Below are positions 51,414-63,997 of a DNA stretch of 64,000 bases, in pieces (within the stretch, counting starts at the first letter, position 1; the number at the start of each line of letters is the position of its first letter). The position numbers and the translations under genes were made by a program. Source of the DNA: Ancylostoma caninum (lineage: Eukaryota > Nematoda > Chromadorea > Rhabditida > Ancylostomatidae); contig JBAJFG010000096.1 of NCBI GenBank assembly GCA_037903475.1, positions 186,001 through 250,000 on the forward strand, written 5' to 3'. The notes below the pieces were generated by a model. The model made no database searches. It saw nothing but the letters and a program-made list of their open reading frames with translations, and was not told the DNA's origin.

Positions 51414-54400
51414 TGCCCTACGTCTTTTTTTTGGCACATCCTAGGACGCATCGAATAGATAGATCAATTCATCTTCCCACCGAATTTGACAGGGAAGATT
51501 CCATCTCAGCCCCATGAAAAAAAAAACAGAATTCCGTTTTTTTTTTTCATCCAAGAAAAAAAAGAGAGAAAGGACTACCAATATTCTACTACTATTACTA
51601 CCACGAGTAGTCCCGATCATAAAGAGAACATTTCTTGCACTAAACCTTTGCAGTATAATTTAAGCTCTTTGGGATATCAAATAATTCATGAAAGAGGAAA
51701 TGAAATTGAAACAAAACGAAAAACCTTTGTTTAGAAGCGGGAATTGATCAAAATCATCAAAAAATTAAAAGAACAACTGAAAATCAGTTCTGCGGGTATG
51801 TCGCTCTGTAATGATTCACGAGACCACTAAACTTTCACAGATATTAAATTTTTTAAGCACACAGCTAAGAAGAGGAAGAACTAGGCCAGTGGCACGGTCA
51901 GCGCCAGCCGAATATCTAGGCATTCGGCGTGGCAGTTCTGCCTCCTCAGTCCTTCGACTTATTACACCAACTCGGAGCCGTCGACCGCAACGAGCAGCTG
52001 TTTCCTAATCATTGATTGCTACACGAGTTTAGGAAATGCTACATATAACTCCCCGCACAGCTCTCTTAGCATATCAAAGCACCGGGTGGAAAATTTGCCC
52101 ACACCAATGACGTAGTCAGGAAGTGCAAGAACACACGTTAGCCCAGCTCGTTTTCAGTGACGAGGCCACTCAAAAATGAGCGCAAGAATGACGTCATAAC
52201 AAACTCCTAAACCAGCACAAAATTGGCAAGCACAACCTGACGATCTGAAATCATTCCAACATCAAAACCTACGCAGCCGCGGAAGGGCCCATAAATAAGC
52301 CTCTGCTACCTACGGACAACATTAATTGCGTAGAGTATGCGCATCGCCAGAGGGCAACAAAGCCGAAACACAGCCGCGTCCCTGACGAAGATGTAGTCAT
52401 ACGATTACTTTTACACTATCTTGACTTTCGCCTTACTTTAGCAATCCACGCTCCGTCTCTGACCTCCTCTCTTTCGATAGTGATCGCTATAAGACTATTA
52501 GTCCACCTTTATGCCATGTAAAACAAGACAGCAATTGGCAGGTGTCCGAAAGAGATTTGGACAGCTGGAAAACGTTTTGATAATGCGGACACTGGGAACC
52601 CGCGACTTCTCACAAAAAAGTCGCCGAATTTCTGGTAGTCGTTGGTCGAAGGCTTGAATTAGATTTAAAATATGGATAAACATGAACGAGTAGACTGAGC
52701 AACACATCAGAGTAGTTGAGTTTTTGAGGAATTGGGAAGCACTTAATTGAAAGTGCAGCGTACTTCCGAGACTCCATACATAAATAACAAGTTTCGCGGA
52801 CTTCTGATGAGAATAGAAGGGCAGCAGGTTTAAACACAGTGACTAGATCTGTTAATTTACCTATTTACTGCTAGAGATTAGACAGAGTTTACCACTTCAT
52901 CTCATTTTTTACTTCGCCACTTACTAATGGTATGACGGTACTAGCAGTCCGAAAATAAACAAGTGCCAATAAGGTTCTGATTCTTCTCCTGAACCTGGAA
53001 TCAATAAGAAGGAAAAATGCATTATTTTTGGAAGGAAGCTAAACTAAGGAGGAATAAGCTTTGTTGGCTTTTTAACGCCAGAAAAGCAAGAATGAAACTA
53101 AAAAACATAGCACAACCCATTAAATAGATAAAGAGAAGAAAACTCACTTTCATGTTCATATATAAAACAAAAGGAAACCCCCTTGTACAAAAACAAAAGT
53201 CGGAGAAGATGCTTCAGCTGCTAGTCGCTTGAGCACTCTCCCCCGCCTTATTGCTCTCGTCCCGTCAGCTTTACGACCAAAAGTATGTAGATGTTCTGGG
53301 AGCGAAAAACACACAACTTCCCGGCATTCACTTATGATCATATTGGAGATCACCTCAAAAACGTTACCAAAAGTAATAGGTCATATGTAATGTGTCGCAC
53401 CCACCTATGTAAGTACATCTCGAATGCGTAATATGTATTGGGCGGCATAGCGGGAGTTTTGGTTAAAGAGTGCAAATATATCAAGGGCCCATATTCAGTA
53501 CATATTCTCGCTTTCAATGCTACCATAGGGGTGCCCCAAGATTTAGAGATCCACTGGAGGACAACGACTGCGTATTCTTGTTGCGCACAATTTCCTGCAA
53601 TTCCGAAGGAAAATGTAAATAGCCTTTCCGTGAAAGATGCCTAGGAATACAATTTCATAAGAAAGATGCCTAGACTTCGGGCAAAACGTTTACCTAATCT
53701 AATTCCCATTAGTTTCTACGTCTTATTTTGCACTACACAACATTTGAATTCGCTAAAATCAAAAAATTCAAGTGCTCATGCATCATGGTAGAAACTACAT
53801 ACTTTGCCAATTCACCAGTACTTTGTAACTTACTTTATCCGCTTCAAAATGAACCTCAGCACTAGTAAGCCTTCAATTGTAGGGGTTCTACAATTTTCCA
53901 ACGTGATGAGAACCACTCCCATGTTGAACATGTACAAAATGTTCAACAATATAAAAATAAGAGCCATCCGCAGGAAAGTCACCATCTCACAAATAAGGAC
54001 TATCAATGAAAAATTGCTCAATGCTTCTTGCGAATATTCACTGTTTGATAGGGCTCCAATGCTCGTTGCGCACGCAATACAATGAAAAAAAGGTTGGTTT
54101 ACTCTCTTCATCAGAGTATGTACCACTCAAAAGTGCATTGCTGCAGCTAGCCTTTGAGCAGTTCACAGAAATCCTGTAGTAATCGGCTGTATGTTCGAAT
54201 AGCTGCCCGATACTTCCTTAAACTCGAAAAAAACCCCCATGATGATGCTACAGCATACGACACATCACGCCAGAACGACAAAACTGTTCAAGACGGCGGC
54301 GAAAGGTGTTTTACTGACGCGAATAAAGGTAAAAAGCGACAGTAAAGCTCCGATGAGGTTGACTGAACACCTGTTATTGACAAGGCAAGCAGTGATGACG

Positions 54401-56089
54401 TAAATCCTGCAGATGCCGCGTCGGAAACTGTAATGCATGGAAGAGTTCAACTCAAGGAACTCTAGAGCAGCGTGGATTGACGGCGAAAAACAGCTGAGGA
54501 GCAATGCCAGTCACCCCATAACTCGCCCAGAAACACGTGTTCCTCCATTTCAATGAAAAAGAAAACACTGTGCTGCAAATAAGTAGGATATGCTGAAATC
54601 TCCCATGGGTTTACCCGCTCGTGAGCACTTACCTACCCGCAAAACCGGACGTGGGCCATTATGAGGCGAAATGAAGCAAATCACGCTCATGATCGGCTCA
54701 TCCCTTGAATGGCTCAGTCACAGAAACATGATGTGCTCATTTCGTCTCGCTCAAAATTGAAAATTCACTGGTAAAGCCACTCGCACATGGCGAAAAATGA
54801 TGTCACTTGAAAAAGTCCTTCAATATTTAATAGAAAATACATCAGTAGGATTAAAGATGCTGCTAGAGCGTAAACTTCTCGAATAATGTAAACTAGTTCG
54901 TGGGTGCAATGACGAATATTCGGATAGCAATGAGAGGAAATCGACAGCATCTTTACAACGAATTACGATGATACAACAAAAAGGGCTCGAATTGTAACGC
55001 TGGGTTGCTGCAGTGAAAATGAAAAAAAATCCACTGCCATGAGGAAATGTTGTGCATTACAGGTAGCAATTTTTGAACCTGGACCCAGCGCATCCCACTC
55101 CCCATCCCCTCCTCAATTATCCTTCTACGATCCTACGTAACACGAACTCAGAATAGAGCACACAAATTTAAAGAACTTCCCAGTGATTTGTGGCGAGGAT
55201 AGGACGCGACTTTCCCAACTCTGCAGTAGAGAAAGTGTAGGAAACCAATCTCGACCAGTCACCTGTCGAATTACCTTCCAAAGAACCACATGGGCGAGTC
55301 AGGCTAGAGGCCTCATTGTCACCACAAAAAAGCGCCTCACTGAAAACGTGACGCAGAGAAGCATTTCAGAAGCAGTGCAAGCAGCTCGTGAACAGTTAGC
55401 GAGTCCGCCTCCACAATTAATTCATCTCGAAAAAAAAATAGAAGCAACGTCATTTCCACGATGCGAAGAAAAAACGCGTCCGAGTGCGTATGTGCCCGCA
55501 TAGCAACGCCTCCATTAATGGAGAGAGACGCGTTTTTCTCCTACATATGACGAAACGAGACGGAATCGAGCAAGAAACAGCAAATCACCTCCGAGCAGCA
55601 GTGTTCCCAATTAGATTCGACACATGTGAAGTAATCACAGCCGCAGCCGGTGTGCGGAAATGAGTAAAACCGAGGAAAATGCGTAAATATACGCATTCCA
55701 GAGACTTCTCCCCAGAGGAATGAGCAGGTTGACATGTGCGACGCTAGTCACATCCATATCCGAAAATTGCTGACGTCCTGGGAAAATTCGCCAACGACAG
55801 CCATTTTGCAGTCGGCGGGTAGTTCCCGGTATGATTGATAGACTCCAGATCTGGGTAGCTGCTCCTAATGTCATTCGAAAGTGCATTTCAGGAAGCTGTT
55901 TGCTATAGACAACTCCAGTGACAAGTACAGTGGCTTCAATGCTGCTCGAGAGCATACCAATGTCAAAAAACTTGGAAGAGTATAAGGAAAGGAATACCAC
56001 ACAGGCTGATAACTTTCTTTCAAATCTGAAGACTGATAAGCTCACAAACTTCTCCGGAAATCTCTCGATTTCCTATTAGAAGAACTGAA

Positions 56090-56269
56090 CATTACTCTGG
56101 CAAGCAATGAGTAATGAGTGAGTGCATAAAAGCAGATGCTATTTTTCGGAACCGACAGTTATTTATCCACAGAAACAAGCATTACTCTGGCAAGCAATGA
56201 GTAATGAGTGAGTGCATAAAAGCAGATGCTATTTTTCGGAACCGACAGTTATTTATCCACAGAAACAAG
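56090..56269. repeat. Exact 2 x 90-bp tandem duplication
   Basis: The block starting CATTACTCTGGCAAGCAATG and ending TTATCCACAGAAACAAG is present twice, head to tail (56090-56179 and 56180-56269), with no differences that I can see. Perfect identity points to a recent duplication or an assembly artefact. Confidence 0.92.
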
Positions 56270-59200
56270 ATTTTCCCAGGATTAACAAGTCTGTCGCATA
56301 ACTCGTGCATGCGAATAATTTTGTAGTAAAAAAAAAACTACTGAATTCGCATCAATATGCTTACCCACCTTCTCCATAATCCGTGCATTATTGTCATAAA
56401 GTACTGGAGAAAATTCGAGTTTTAAGCAGGACAATATAGTCGAACCATGGACAGAGCAGCCCTAACCACTGGATGTGGACAGAATCAAAGCACGCCGATA
56501 ACGCTAACTTTTTCTAAGAGCTATTTTTCTTACACGTAGATGAAAAGTGCCACTTATTCTGAACACAGGAACGTTAAGTACTCGAAAACAGATTATCAAA
56601 AGTGAGCGACTTCTGCTACTGCCTCACACCGTTCTTTGCCTCATCACGGAATTCTGAAACAGCGAAAATAATCCACTGCCATAGAAATGGCAGTAGATTA
56701 CCTACAGCTGTGGTACATAGTTCGGCTGGCAGCAGACCCTGACATTTAATTCAAAAAGTTTAGTGAAAGTTTCTAAACAGTGGGCACTTGTGTAACAATC
56801 TAAAAAAAGACACGTAGATCAAGCATGATGGCAATTTCCCATGAAACGCCTCGGTAATAAATTTCATCAATAATCTTGGGTTTTTTGTCGAGATGTACAA
56901 TTCATCATCAAGTGCCTACAAAGAGAAACTTCCACTATTAATGCGCTTAGTCCGTAGTAAAATGCATAGTTGCGCTCTACACGGCTACCACTTCACTGAC
57001 TAGGCATTTGTTCGTCATAACAGATCTCGAAGCAACAACAAAGTCTAAGTACATCAATGAAAACATTCAAAGCAAAGTGATGCCAGACGCCTACGTCTAC
57101 GTGTCAAGGCAACGAAGTACAGCACAGCAAGTAATTGGCGGATTATGACGCTTTTGATGCGTAAGCAAAGTCATTATGGCGTGCTAATAGGTAAGACAAA
57201 GACGAAGTGCGGCTAGACGAGCTCATAGGTGTGAACGATACTGTGACGGCTGGCCGTCAGCTTCTATCCGGCTTGAGAGAGTGCAAACACGGCATCCGAC
57301 AGAGCTGTCGGATCCTCTGCAAACATGACAATAACTTTCTATTGAACTTTTTTCGTCCACGCTGGCTTCACTTTTGATTGCGTTCCTGCCCCAGCTTTCG
57401 AGGTACTCATGAGAAACAAGAGCAGAAATGCATGCGCTCAAATAGATATTTTATGCTAGGCTAGAGTGTAGACTATTTCAGCTTGCGTTAGCGACAGGCT
57501 ATTAGAGTAGGTGAGGCTAGTAACCAGTAACCTACACTCAAGTGAAAATAATGACAAAGAGAAGCCCTTCTCTGTGCGTACCCAGTGGTGCTCATCGCAT
57601 ACGGTGAATAAGATGGAGAGAAAAAGTGGGGTCCCAGTCAAACAAGGACCCTTACAGCAGGAATTTCTGAGACAATGCTTCTAAAAACGTCTTAGCTCTA
57701 GACAAATGTAAAGCAAATGTTCAAAAATAACTACAACAATAGATAGATCATTAAAAATCGTACTTCATACTTAACTCATTTTCCTATCAAAAATGAATTT
57801 CCCATTCACAAGGTCATATAAGTTTTGAGGGTTTCAGTAGTTATCCTTTAACGTAGTTTCTGAACATGGATTTTAGAAATACGTAGTTTTGAACGCCATT
57901 CTCTACCACGACTACGGCATTAAGAGTGCACCTTTTATAGTGGTAGATAAAAGGCAGCGCTACAAGATGTAATTCCCTACATACGCACAATTTCTCAGCT
58001 ACTGAATTTTACAAAAGAAAGGAATGGTTCCAAGCAGAGTGTAGAGACAGAGAAGTTCAGTAGGACTGATCAGCTGTCCTTTATTCCAATGCTGTTTTCG
58101 TAATACACATTACAAGACTGACAATGAGTTTAGGCAGAGTGTGACAGAAGTATTGTTTTCAGAACAGTTCATAGGATAGCGGAACCCACCTCACGAGCTC
58201 TGGAGTAGTAACTCCTTGTATGTCTCACCAAAGCGTGAACAATCTCTCAAAGGCAGGACCCGTTCGAATCTTCGTGTTTGTGATTTAGCTTGATTTCGAG
58301 GATATGAGAGACCTAGAACGAATCCAGCGATGAATAGAGCAACATATATGAGAAATCAGCGAAATCAGCTTGCCGTCTTCCATGCATCTTATGGCGTTCC
58401 AGTGATACTCGTGAGTCCCGCTACATAGGCACGGTTACACGCGCTTGTGAATGTGACGGGTCTCCGTAAACTGACGCGTCGTCGCTGCAGAAAAATGTGC
58501 AAGGGAGCTGCACTGGTTACTGCGATTTTAGTTTCGCGCAGGAAAGTCATGATTCTATGTTTTCGCTCAACATCTATGATGTGCTGACACTGTGCGCCAC
58601 TATTGGCGGCTGGGCGGAGTACAAAAAAAAAGCTAATAGTGTACATGGCAATCGTGTACGTTATGACTAACAAGTTTTACTTTCTCAGAAGCCGAAGCCC
58701 ACCTGTTTTCCTCATCCCATTTCGTCGCCATTCACTCCCCATGCCAGTTTTCATGTCATGAATCCATCGCTTCCACGCCGTTCATTGCAAGCGTCTACTC
58801 GGAAATCAAGCCATCATGAGAGCATATGAATGAAAAAGTAGCAGCTGTAAGAAAATACTGAATTCTTACCAGGGTTTTTTTTCACTTTCTCTTCTTATGT
58901 TCGCCATAACGACGGTTGCCACGGTTGCCTAGGAAATTCACCGATAAACAAGGGCTCAGCAATGACAGGTAATACCTACATATGAATAGTGATAACGAAA
59001 ACACACGGAAAAATGGATCTTATGACGTTCTAGACTGGAAAGAATATTGTTACATGAGTGCGACATCCTCCCGCAACGAAAGTATATAAACGATTCATAC
59101 CAATTGATCCATTCATTGCGACAACTCATCCTCTGGAAAGACGATCTAAAAGAGGAAACTAAGTAGAAGAGGAAGAGATCGTAACAATGATTTACAAGTG

Positions 59201-59596
59201 ACTTCTGCAAAAGAAAGAATCACTTGACTGACTTCTTCTGATGTGGGGGGGGGGGGTGGGGGAGAAACAGCTGAACTTAGATCGTTTGAACATTCGCGCA
59301 ACACTGTGACAGCCGCAATATTGCGGACAGCTGTAAACGTCTACGGACCAGACGCTTCGCCGACGTCCACTATCAGTGATTCATGGGCCGTCAAAGGTAG
59401 AGGGCTTCACCCTCATTTTCGATGTTTATCAACGCACAGATTCTGGACCTTATTGATGCGCTGATTCCAATGGTGTAAGTGAAATACTCCAATATGGTCA
59501 ATAGGCTGTTCTATGCAGGACCTAAGGGATTGCGGCCTGTACCAAGATACTGTGCTTGAAATTTGTAGCCACATAACATGCCTTACCTTGTCGAAG

Positions 59597-59806
59597 AACA
59601 TACAGGAAGCTCCAAATGTCCGCAGTCAAGAGGGACGTGGCCACGACGCGGCTTTAGACAGAGACACAGGCGCTCGGCATGCTGCCACTGGTTGGCTGCA
59701 GAGTCAGAGAAGTCAGAGGCAGCATAGAGAGCGCGTGTGTCTGATCAAGGAGCCGCGCCGTGGCCACGCCCTCTTGACTGCGGACATTTGGAGCTTCCTG
59801 TACGTT
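59597..59806. repeat. 210-bp palindromic element
   Basis: The left arm contains ACAGGAAGCTCCAAATGTCC, then GCAGTCAAGAGGG. The right arm is the inverted copy: CCCTCTTGACTGC, GGACATTTGGAGCTTCCTGT. Arms exceed 50 bp (down to GTGGCCACG / CGTGGCCAC) and continue inward with GACACAGGCGCTC / GAGCGCGTGTGTC. The centre is about 40 bases. An open frame across it (59513-59875) is fortuitous. Confidence 0.88.
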
Positions 59807-59814
59807 AATTATAG

Positions 59815-60271
59815 CTCATTTGGGCACTACTCCACCTGTTCTGCCTCAAAACCTCAAAATCAAAAAATCCTCTGAAATTTCGTCCAGGGGCGTTATTTGA
59901 CATTCTGATCACGAATATCATACTCATTTTGCGTCGTAGCCGCATTTGGGCGGGGTTATGGTAGGATTAGGGCAAGTACGATATCACACAGAATCATCTG
60001 ACTGATGCAAAATCTGAATTTCTGTGTAAGGGATTAATGGTATGCTGATCACGAATATCATACTCGTTTGGTGCCGCAACCCTATTTGGGTAGCGTTACG
60101 ATAGGGTTAGGGAAAGTTCAATCCATAGGAAGACCTCAAGTTGTTTTCAACTTGCAAAATCAATGTGATATTCGTAATCAGCATGTCAAATAACCCTACT
60201 GAACGAAGCTTCAGAGAAATTTTTGATTTTCAGATTTTGGGGCAGAACAAGTAGAATAGTGCCCTCATTTG
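59815..60271. mobile_element. 457-bp foldback/MITE-like element
   Basis: The left arm starts CATTTGGGCACTACTCCACC and contains TGTTCTGCC, TCAAAATCAAAAA, GTTATTTGACAT and CTGATCACGAATATCATACT. The right arm carries the inverted equivalents, ending GGCAGAACAAGTAGAATAGT then GCCCTCATTTG. The sub-repeat CTGATCACGAATATCATACT also occurs at about 60047, giving internal direct copies. Arms are about 200 bp and diverged; no coding capacity. Confidence 0.8.
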
Positions 60272-60896
60272 TGGTAAGGGATCGGTCATACCTCATAGAC
60301 GTTGAGATTTTCGAAACTCTTGACAGAAAAGTAACTCAGAACACGGGGTTCGCGAGAGTGAACTGATGTCCATTAGAAAACAGCGGATGGTTTCTGCGTC
60401 AAATGAGCAGCTGGTGATAATAGCTGGCTCGAACGACTAAGCGAACAAGTATATCATTGCTGCACTCCATCCAGCTGTAACTATCCACAATAAGAAAACA
60501 TATACTTGGTTTGAGCGTCAGGTTGCCATCTGGTTGCCGCACATTAGCCTCAAGAATTCATGAACTGGCCTTGTAGTGTTAGGAACTCACTAAACATCTC
60601 TCGTGATTTCCCTCTAGACGAGCACTATGGGATGCGCACGACTCTTCGAGACGCTTCTCGAAGGGGAAAAGTTAAGGAGCCTCTCAGTTAGCCGAAAGTT
60701 TTTGTTTATGCTCATTTTTCTGTAGAGTAATTGTTAAGAGAAGTTTGTGCTGAATAAATGCGTGCTTCTGTCAAGCGTGAGATGCACGCATCCATTGTTG
60801 GAGATTCTCCATGAGGACCGCTCAAGAATGCATTTATTCTGATAAATGTGCACAACGAAAGAAGCACGAACAGCGTAATAGATCGAATAGAAATCT

Positions 60897-61030
60897 TAGC
60901 AGCATCTCCTCCCAGTTGCTGCCATCCTCCTCTCGTTTGCTGCCATCCTTCAGCAAATGCTGCTAAAAGGGGCGAAAGCTTGAACATCAATTGAGGGGAG
61001 GATGGCAGCAACTTGGAGGAGATGCTGCTA
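60897..61030. repeat. Inverted repeat, ~33-bp arms
   Basis: The left arm reads TAGCAGCATCTCCTCCCAGT, continuing TGCTGCCATCCTCCT. The right arm is its inverse, AGGATGGCAGCAACTTGGAG then GAGATGCTGCTA, with one or two mismatches and a loop of about 65 bases. A shorter third copy, TTTGCTGCCATCCTTCAGCA, lies in the loop. Confidence 0.85.
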
Positions 61031-61866
61031 GGATGCTAGGGGTTCTACTCGACGTATTACGGTTGTTGGGCTGGGCTGCGTACTTAACACACATTTATCA
61101 GAGTACATCACGAATGAAATTACAGTGCGGCCCTGCAAGGCCGCAAACGGGTGCGTCTCACTTCGTTGAAGTTGTGTCGTTTGGGTCTAACGCACCCATC
61201 CAGTATAAATTACCCTTAAAGACAGTGTCCTACCTCGCTTTCGTGGTTGAGCTACTAGCAGTTTGTGGATTTCTTGACATGCTGAATACAGTGATGTACA
61301 TGAAATGTTTCGAAACGGCTTTTAATTAATCAATTTTGTCGCTTTGTGACAGAATTCTTTGATTTTTTTGAACGTTTTTTTTTTTGGAAATTTATGACGG
61401 ATGCAGGTGCAGACCAATCTTCATGGAATATTCTTCGCAAGTGAATACGCGTGTCTGATGCGTGACTGACGCACGCACCTGATATAAATTCCCCTTTACA
61501 TGTCCACTAGAAAACAACTCCGGTAATTCTTAGGTCCATGTGCTGCTCATCCTGAAGTACCACTAATCCAGTGAGTTCCACTGACCTCATATAAGTTTTC
61601 ACACCCTCCTTTTGTTGTTACTCTCTTCAGACAAGAATGAACGAAAGCTGCCGATGTCAGTGAAGAATCCAGCCAATGTCATACATCAGCCACATTTAAC
61701 TGGTACACTCCTACAGATATTTCTACGGATCTCTGACGATCTTGGATGGGCCGATTTCGGACCCATTCGTGCTGCAAAGACAACGCCTACACAAAAACAT
61801 TTATTCCTTTCGTACTCGTCACAGTAAAGCATGGCAATTCAAGGGCTTATCAGCTTGTTTGCATGA

Positions 61867-63997
61867 TTACGATTTACAACAATACGCAAAGAAATGTCCA
61901 TGACGGCAATCGGATCCCTCGGGGCAAAAGTTGTGATCGCACGACTTTCCGAACAATACTGCCTGAAATGTAAAATTCACTACGATAAAATAATGAGATC
62001 GGACAAACTGGGAAGGCAGGTATGTAACAATGAGCACGTTCATCTATGCAACTGTGAGGGATTGGCGTTTCTTTCCTCGAAAATTGCGCCAAATTGACTT
62101 CCAGAAAAATAATATAGAACGTGGCATTGCTATTTATTTCTTCATAGTTGATATAACATACTGGATATCCGAGGGTTTTATCCGTAACAAGTTTCTTGTT
62201 ACCACAGTCCGGCTTCTGGTTAGCGTTGTATCTTTCTGAAATAAAGAATGAGAGAGCGAAACAATGAATGATGAGACGAGAATATAAGTTCCTTACCGAT
62301 AACTTTATCGTCACAGCACAATCCTACAACAAATCCTCTCCTGCAAGTCGATCCTTTCGGGCATTTTATTTCTTCATCACAGTGTGAAGTCCCATCGTTC
62401 CTCTTGACGGGTGGCGTGTTAGCAGGACACATCAGGTAATCCACTAAGCACTATTTTAAATAAAACTTCTAAAATAAGAAGATCAAAAAAAATTGTAAAC
62501 CAACTGGGTAGGCATTTTATCTGACAGCGAGCGCTCGACTCAAAATTGTTACCATTCCCACCGCAGCCACTGTATTTAAATGGAAGACACGTAAGAGTTT
62601 TAGCGTCCAGATGGTACTGAAAACAGAATAATCTTTTTCTAAAGCGAAAAAGGTAGAAGGAAATAAGGACAACACTAACTCTGATAGATGGAGCTTTTTC
62701 ACAGTTAGAATCTCCGAGATGAACTGACTCGTTGCATGGTGAGCGCAGCTCAATCCCTGAAATTTGTCGCATACATCCGAACCGTGGGATGGATTTCTTT
62801 TCTCATTTATTTTCCTCTTTGCTCATCCCCTCGTAGCGCACCAACAAGAAAAAAAGAACATTAAGTGCACCAAAATATGCAAAAAATGTGGTCATGGGGG
62901 GAGACAAACTATCTTCCAGAAATGAATAGAACAAGTCATGAATCGAAGTTAAAGAGACGTGAATATGGACAAATTGAACTTCTACAGCTCTATTTTTTGT
63001 CTAAACTAATAAAACAAATTATAACAGTTGCACTGATCTCCCATGGTTTCATTATTCGTTTCCGGGTTAAAGAGACGTGAGTATGGACAAATTGAACTTC
63101 TGTAACTCTATTTTTTGACTAAACTAACAAAACAAATCATAACAGTCACACTGATCTCCCATGGTTTCATTGTTCCTTTCCGGGTTCATTTCTTTCTTTT
63201 TCGCTAGTGAGAACGTGTAGTCAACGTACAAAAACAACTACATACATGGCAGTGCTATAGGCTGGAGTTGCTAGTCCAGGGCGAGGGGAAGGGCGTTGAA
63301 AAAGTGGTAATTCCGCCACTCCGTGGTTCCAGATGAAATCATAAAATTACTAGGAATATAAATTTTATTGTTGAACAATTTGTTTTTGTCTCATCGCGTT
63401 CAGAAACCGTCCAAGTGAAACGATTGCTGAAACTCAACCATGGATTTTAGGATCTTCAAAGAGACATTTTTTTTACAAAAGTGTTGGCTCATGGAAAACA
63501 GAATGCACTTCGTCAAACCCACCAACTCATAGGCAGGGTCTAGGGCCCACTTACTAGAATCCATTATGAAATTTAAAATGGCTCTTCAGCGAAGCCTGTG
63601 ATAAAAAAACGGGGAAAAGAACCTTCGCCTAGCCTATTGATGTAGTAAAAATCCTTATGGAATTGTTTAGATTAAATACTATGGCGAGATGAAAGGTGCC
63701 TTAAACTTGAGAGAGCTATGTTTATTTGCTTTGAAATTTCACTGCCTTAGCTGTTCCTTAAGTGCTCTAGGCCGGAAACCTTTTGACACTAATGTACAAT
63801 CAAATAAATATATGTAAGTAAGCTGAAATAAATAGACTATGTGCATAAATATTGTTTATTTTTCGCTTTTTTCAATAATTACGAAGCTGAATATAAGTGT
63901 CAATGCTGAAATTTTTGAAAAGTTTCGTACTAATACAGTAAGAAGCATCACCTTGAGTTTGCAGTGGAACAGCTACTAGGAGCAGCAGTTGCCACAT
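61867..63997 (-). CDS. Secreted Kunitz (BPTI) plus double lustrin-type Cys-rich protein, 183 aa
   Basis: Six exons: 63952-63997, 62680-62756, 62505-62616, 62297-62443, 62162-62235 and 61867-61962 (552 nt with stop TAA). Residues 1-15 (MWQLLLLVAVPLQTQ) form a signal peptide. The Kunitz domain at about 23-77 has six Cys with standard C3-x7-C4-x12-C5-x3-C6 spacing and the core CLPFKYSGCGGNGNNF. C1-C2 is 10 rather than 8 residues, and C2 is followed by EKAPSIRYHLD, one residue longer than the BPTI loop. Two lustrin-type repeats follow: CPANTPPVKRNDGTSHCDEE..CPKGSTC..GLCC and CGNKKLVTDK..CDHNFCPEGSDC..FFAYCC. Probably an extracellular protease inhibitor-like or cuticle/matrix protein; inhibition is uncertain because of the loop. 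The donor of exon 3 (CCCA|GTTGGT) was chosen because the alternative gives a stop. The start lies only 3 bases from the window edge. Confidence 0.88.
62757..63951 (-). other. Intron 1 of the Kunitz gene (1.2 kb)
   Basis: Lies between the signal-peptide exon (donor GTGATG) and the Kunitz exon (acceptor TTTCAG). It contains the 118-bp tandem duplication and otherwise nothing that I recognise. Confidence 0.8.
62948..63183. repeat. 2 x 118-bp tandem duplication in intron 1 of the Kunitz gene
   Basis: The block starting GTTAAAGAGACGTGAATATG and ending TTCATTATTCGTTTCCGG occurs twice in tandem (62948-63065 and 63066-63183). The copies differ by a scatter of substitutions, mostly transitions. Unlike the 56.1-kb duplication, the copies have diverged, so it is older. 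Confidence 0.9.

Larger units (their letters stand above)
45358..61866. other. Intergenic / RyR 5' flank; no recognised gene
   Basis: About 16.5 kb between the RyR start and the 3' end of the Kunitz gene. Open frames here are short and show no family signature; the longest is 136 codons (55635-56045, minus). The stretch is populated by repeat elements, listed separately at 46590-46771, 51151-51421, 56090-56269, 59597-60271 and 60897-61030, and by G or C homopolymer tracts near 46.31, 49.29, 50.82, 51.19, 51.38 and 59.25 kb. RyR promoter elements presumably lie within its left part, but I cannot point to any. Confidence 0.7.

Noticed and set aside
55183..55503. 106-codon plus-strand open frame as a gene
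   Set aside because: No family resemblance and no splice-linked neighbours; typical chance length in this window.
61062..61515. Diverged sub-repeats (CGCACCCATCCAGTATAAATT versus CGCACCTGATATAAATT) as one element
   Set aside because: Similarity is limited to about 20 bases and the boundaries cannot be defined.
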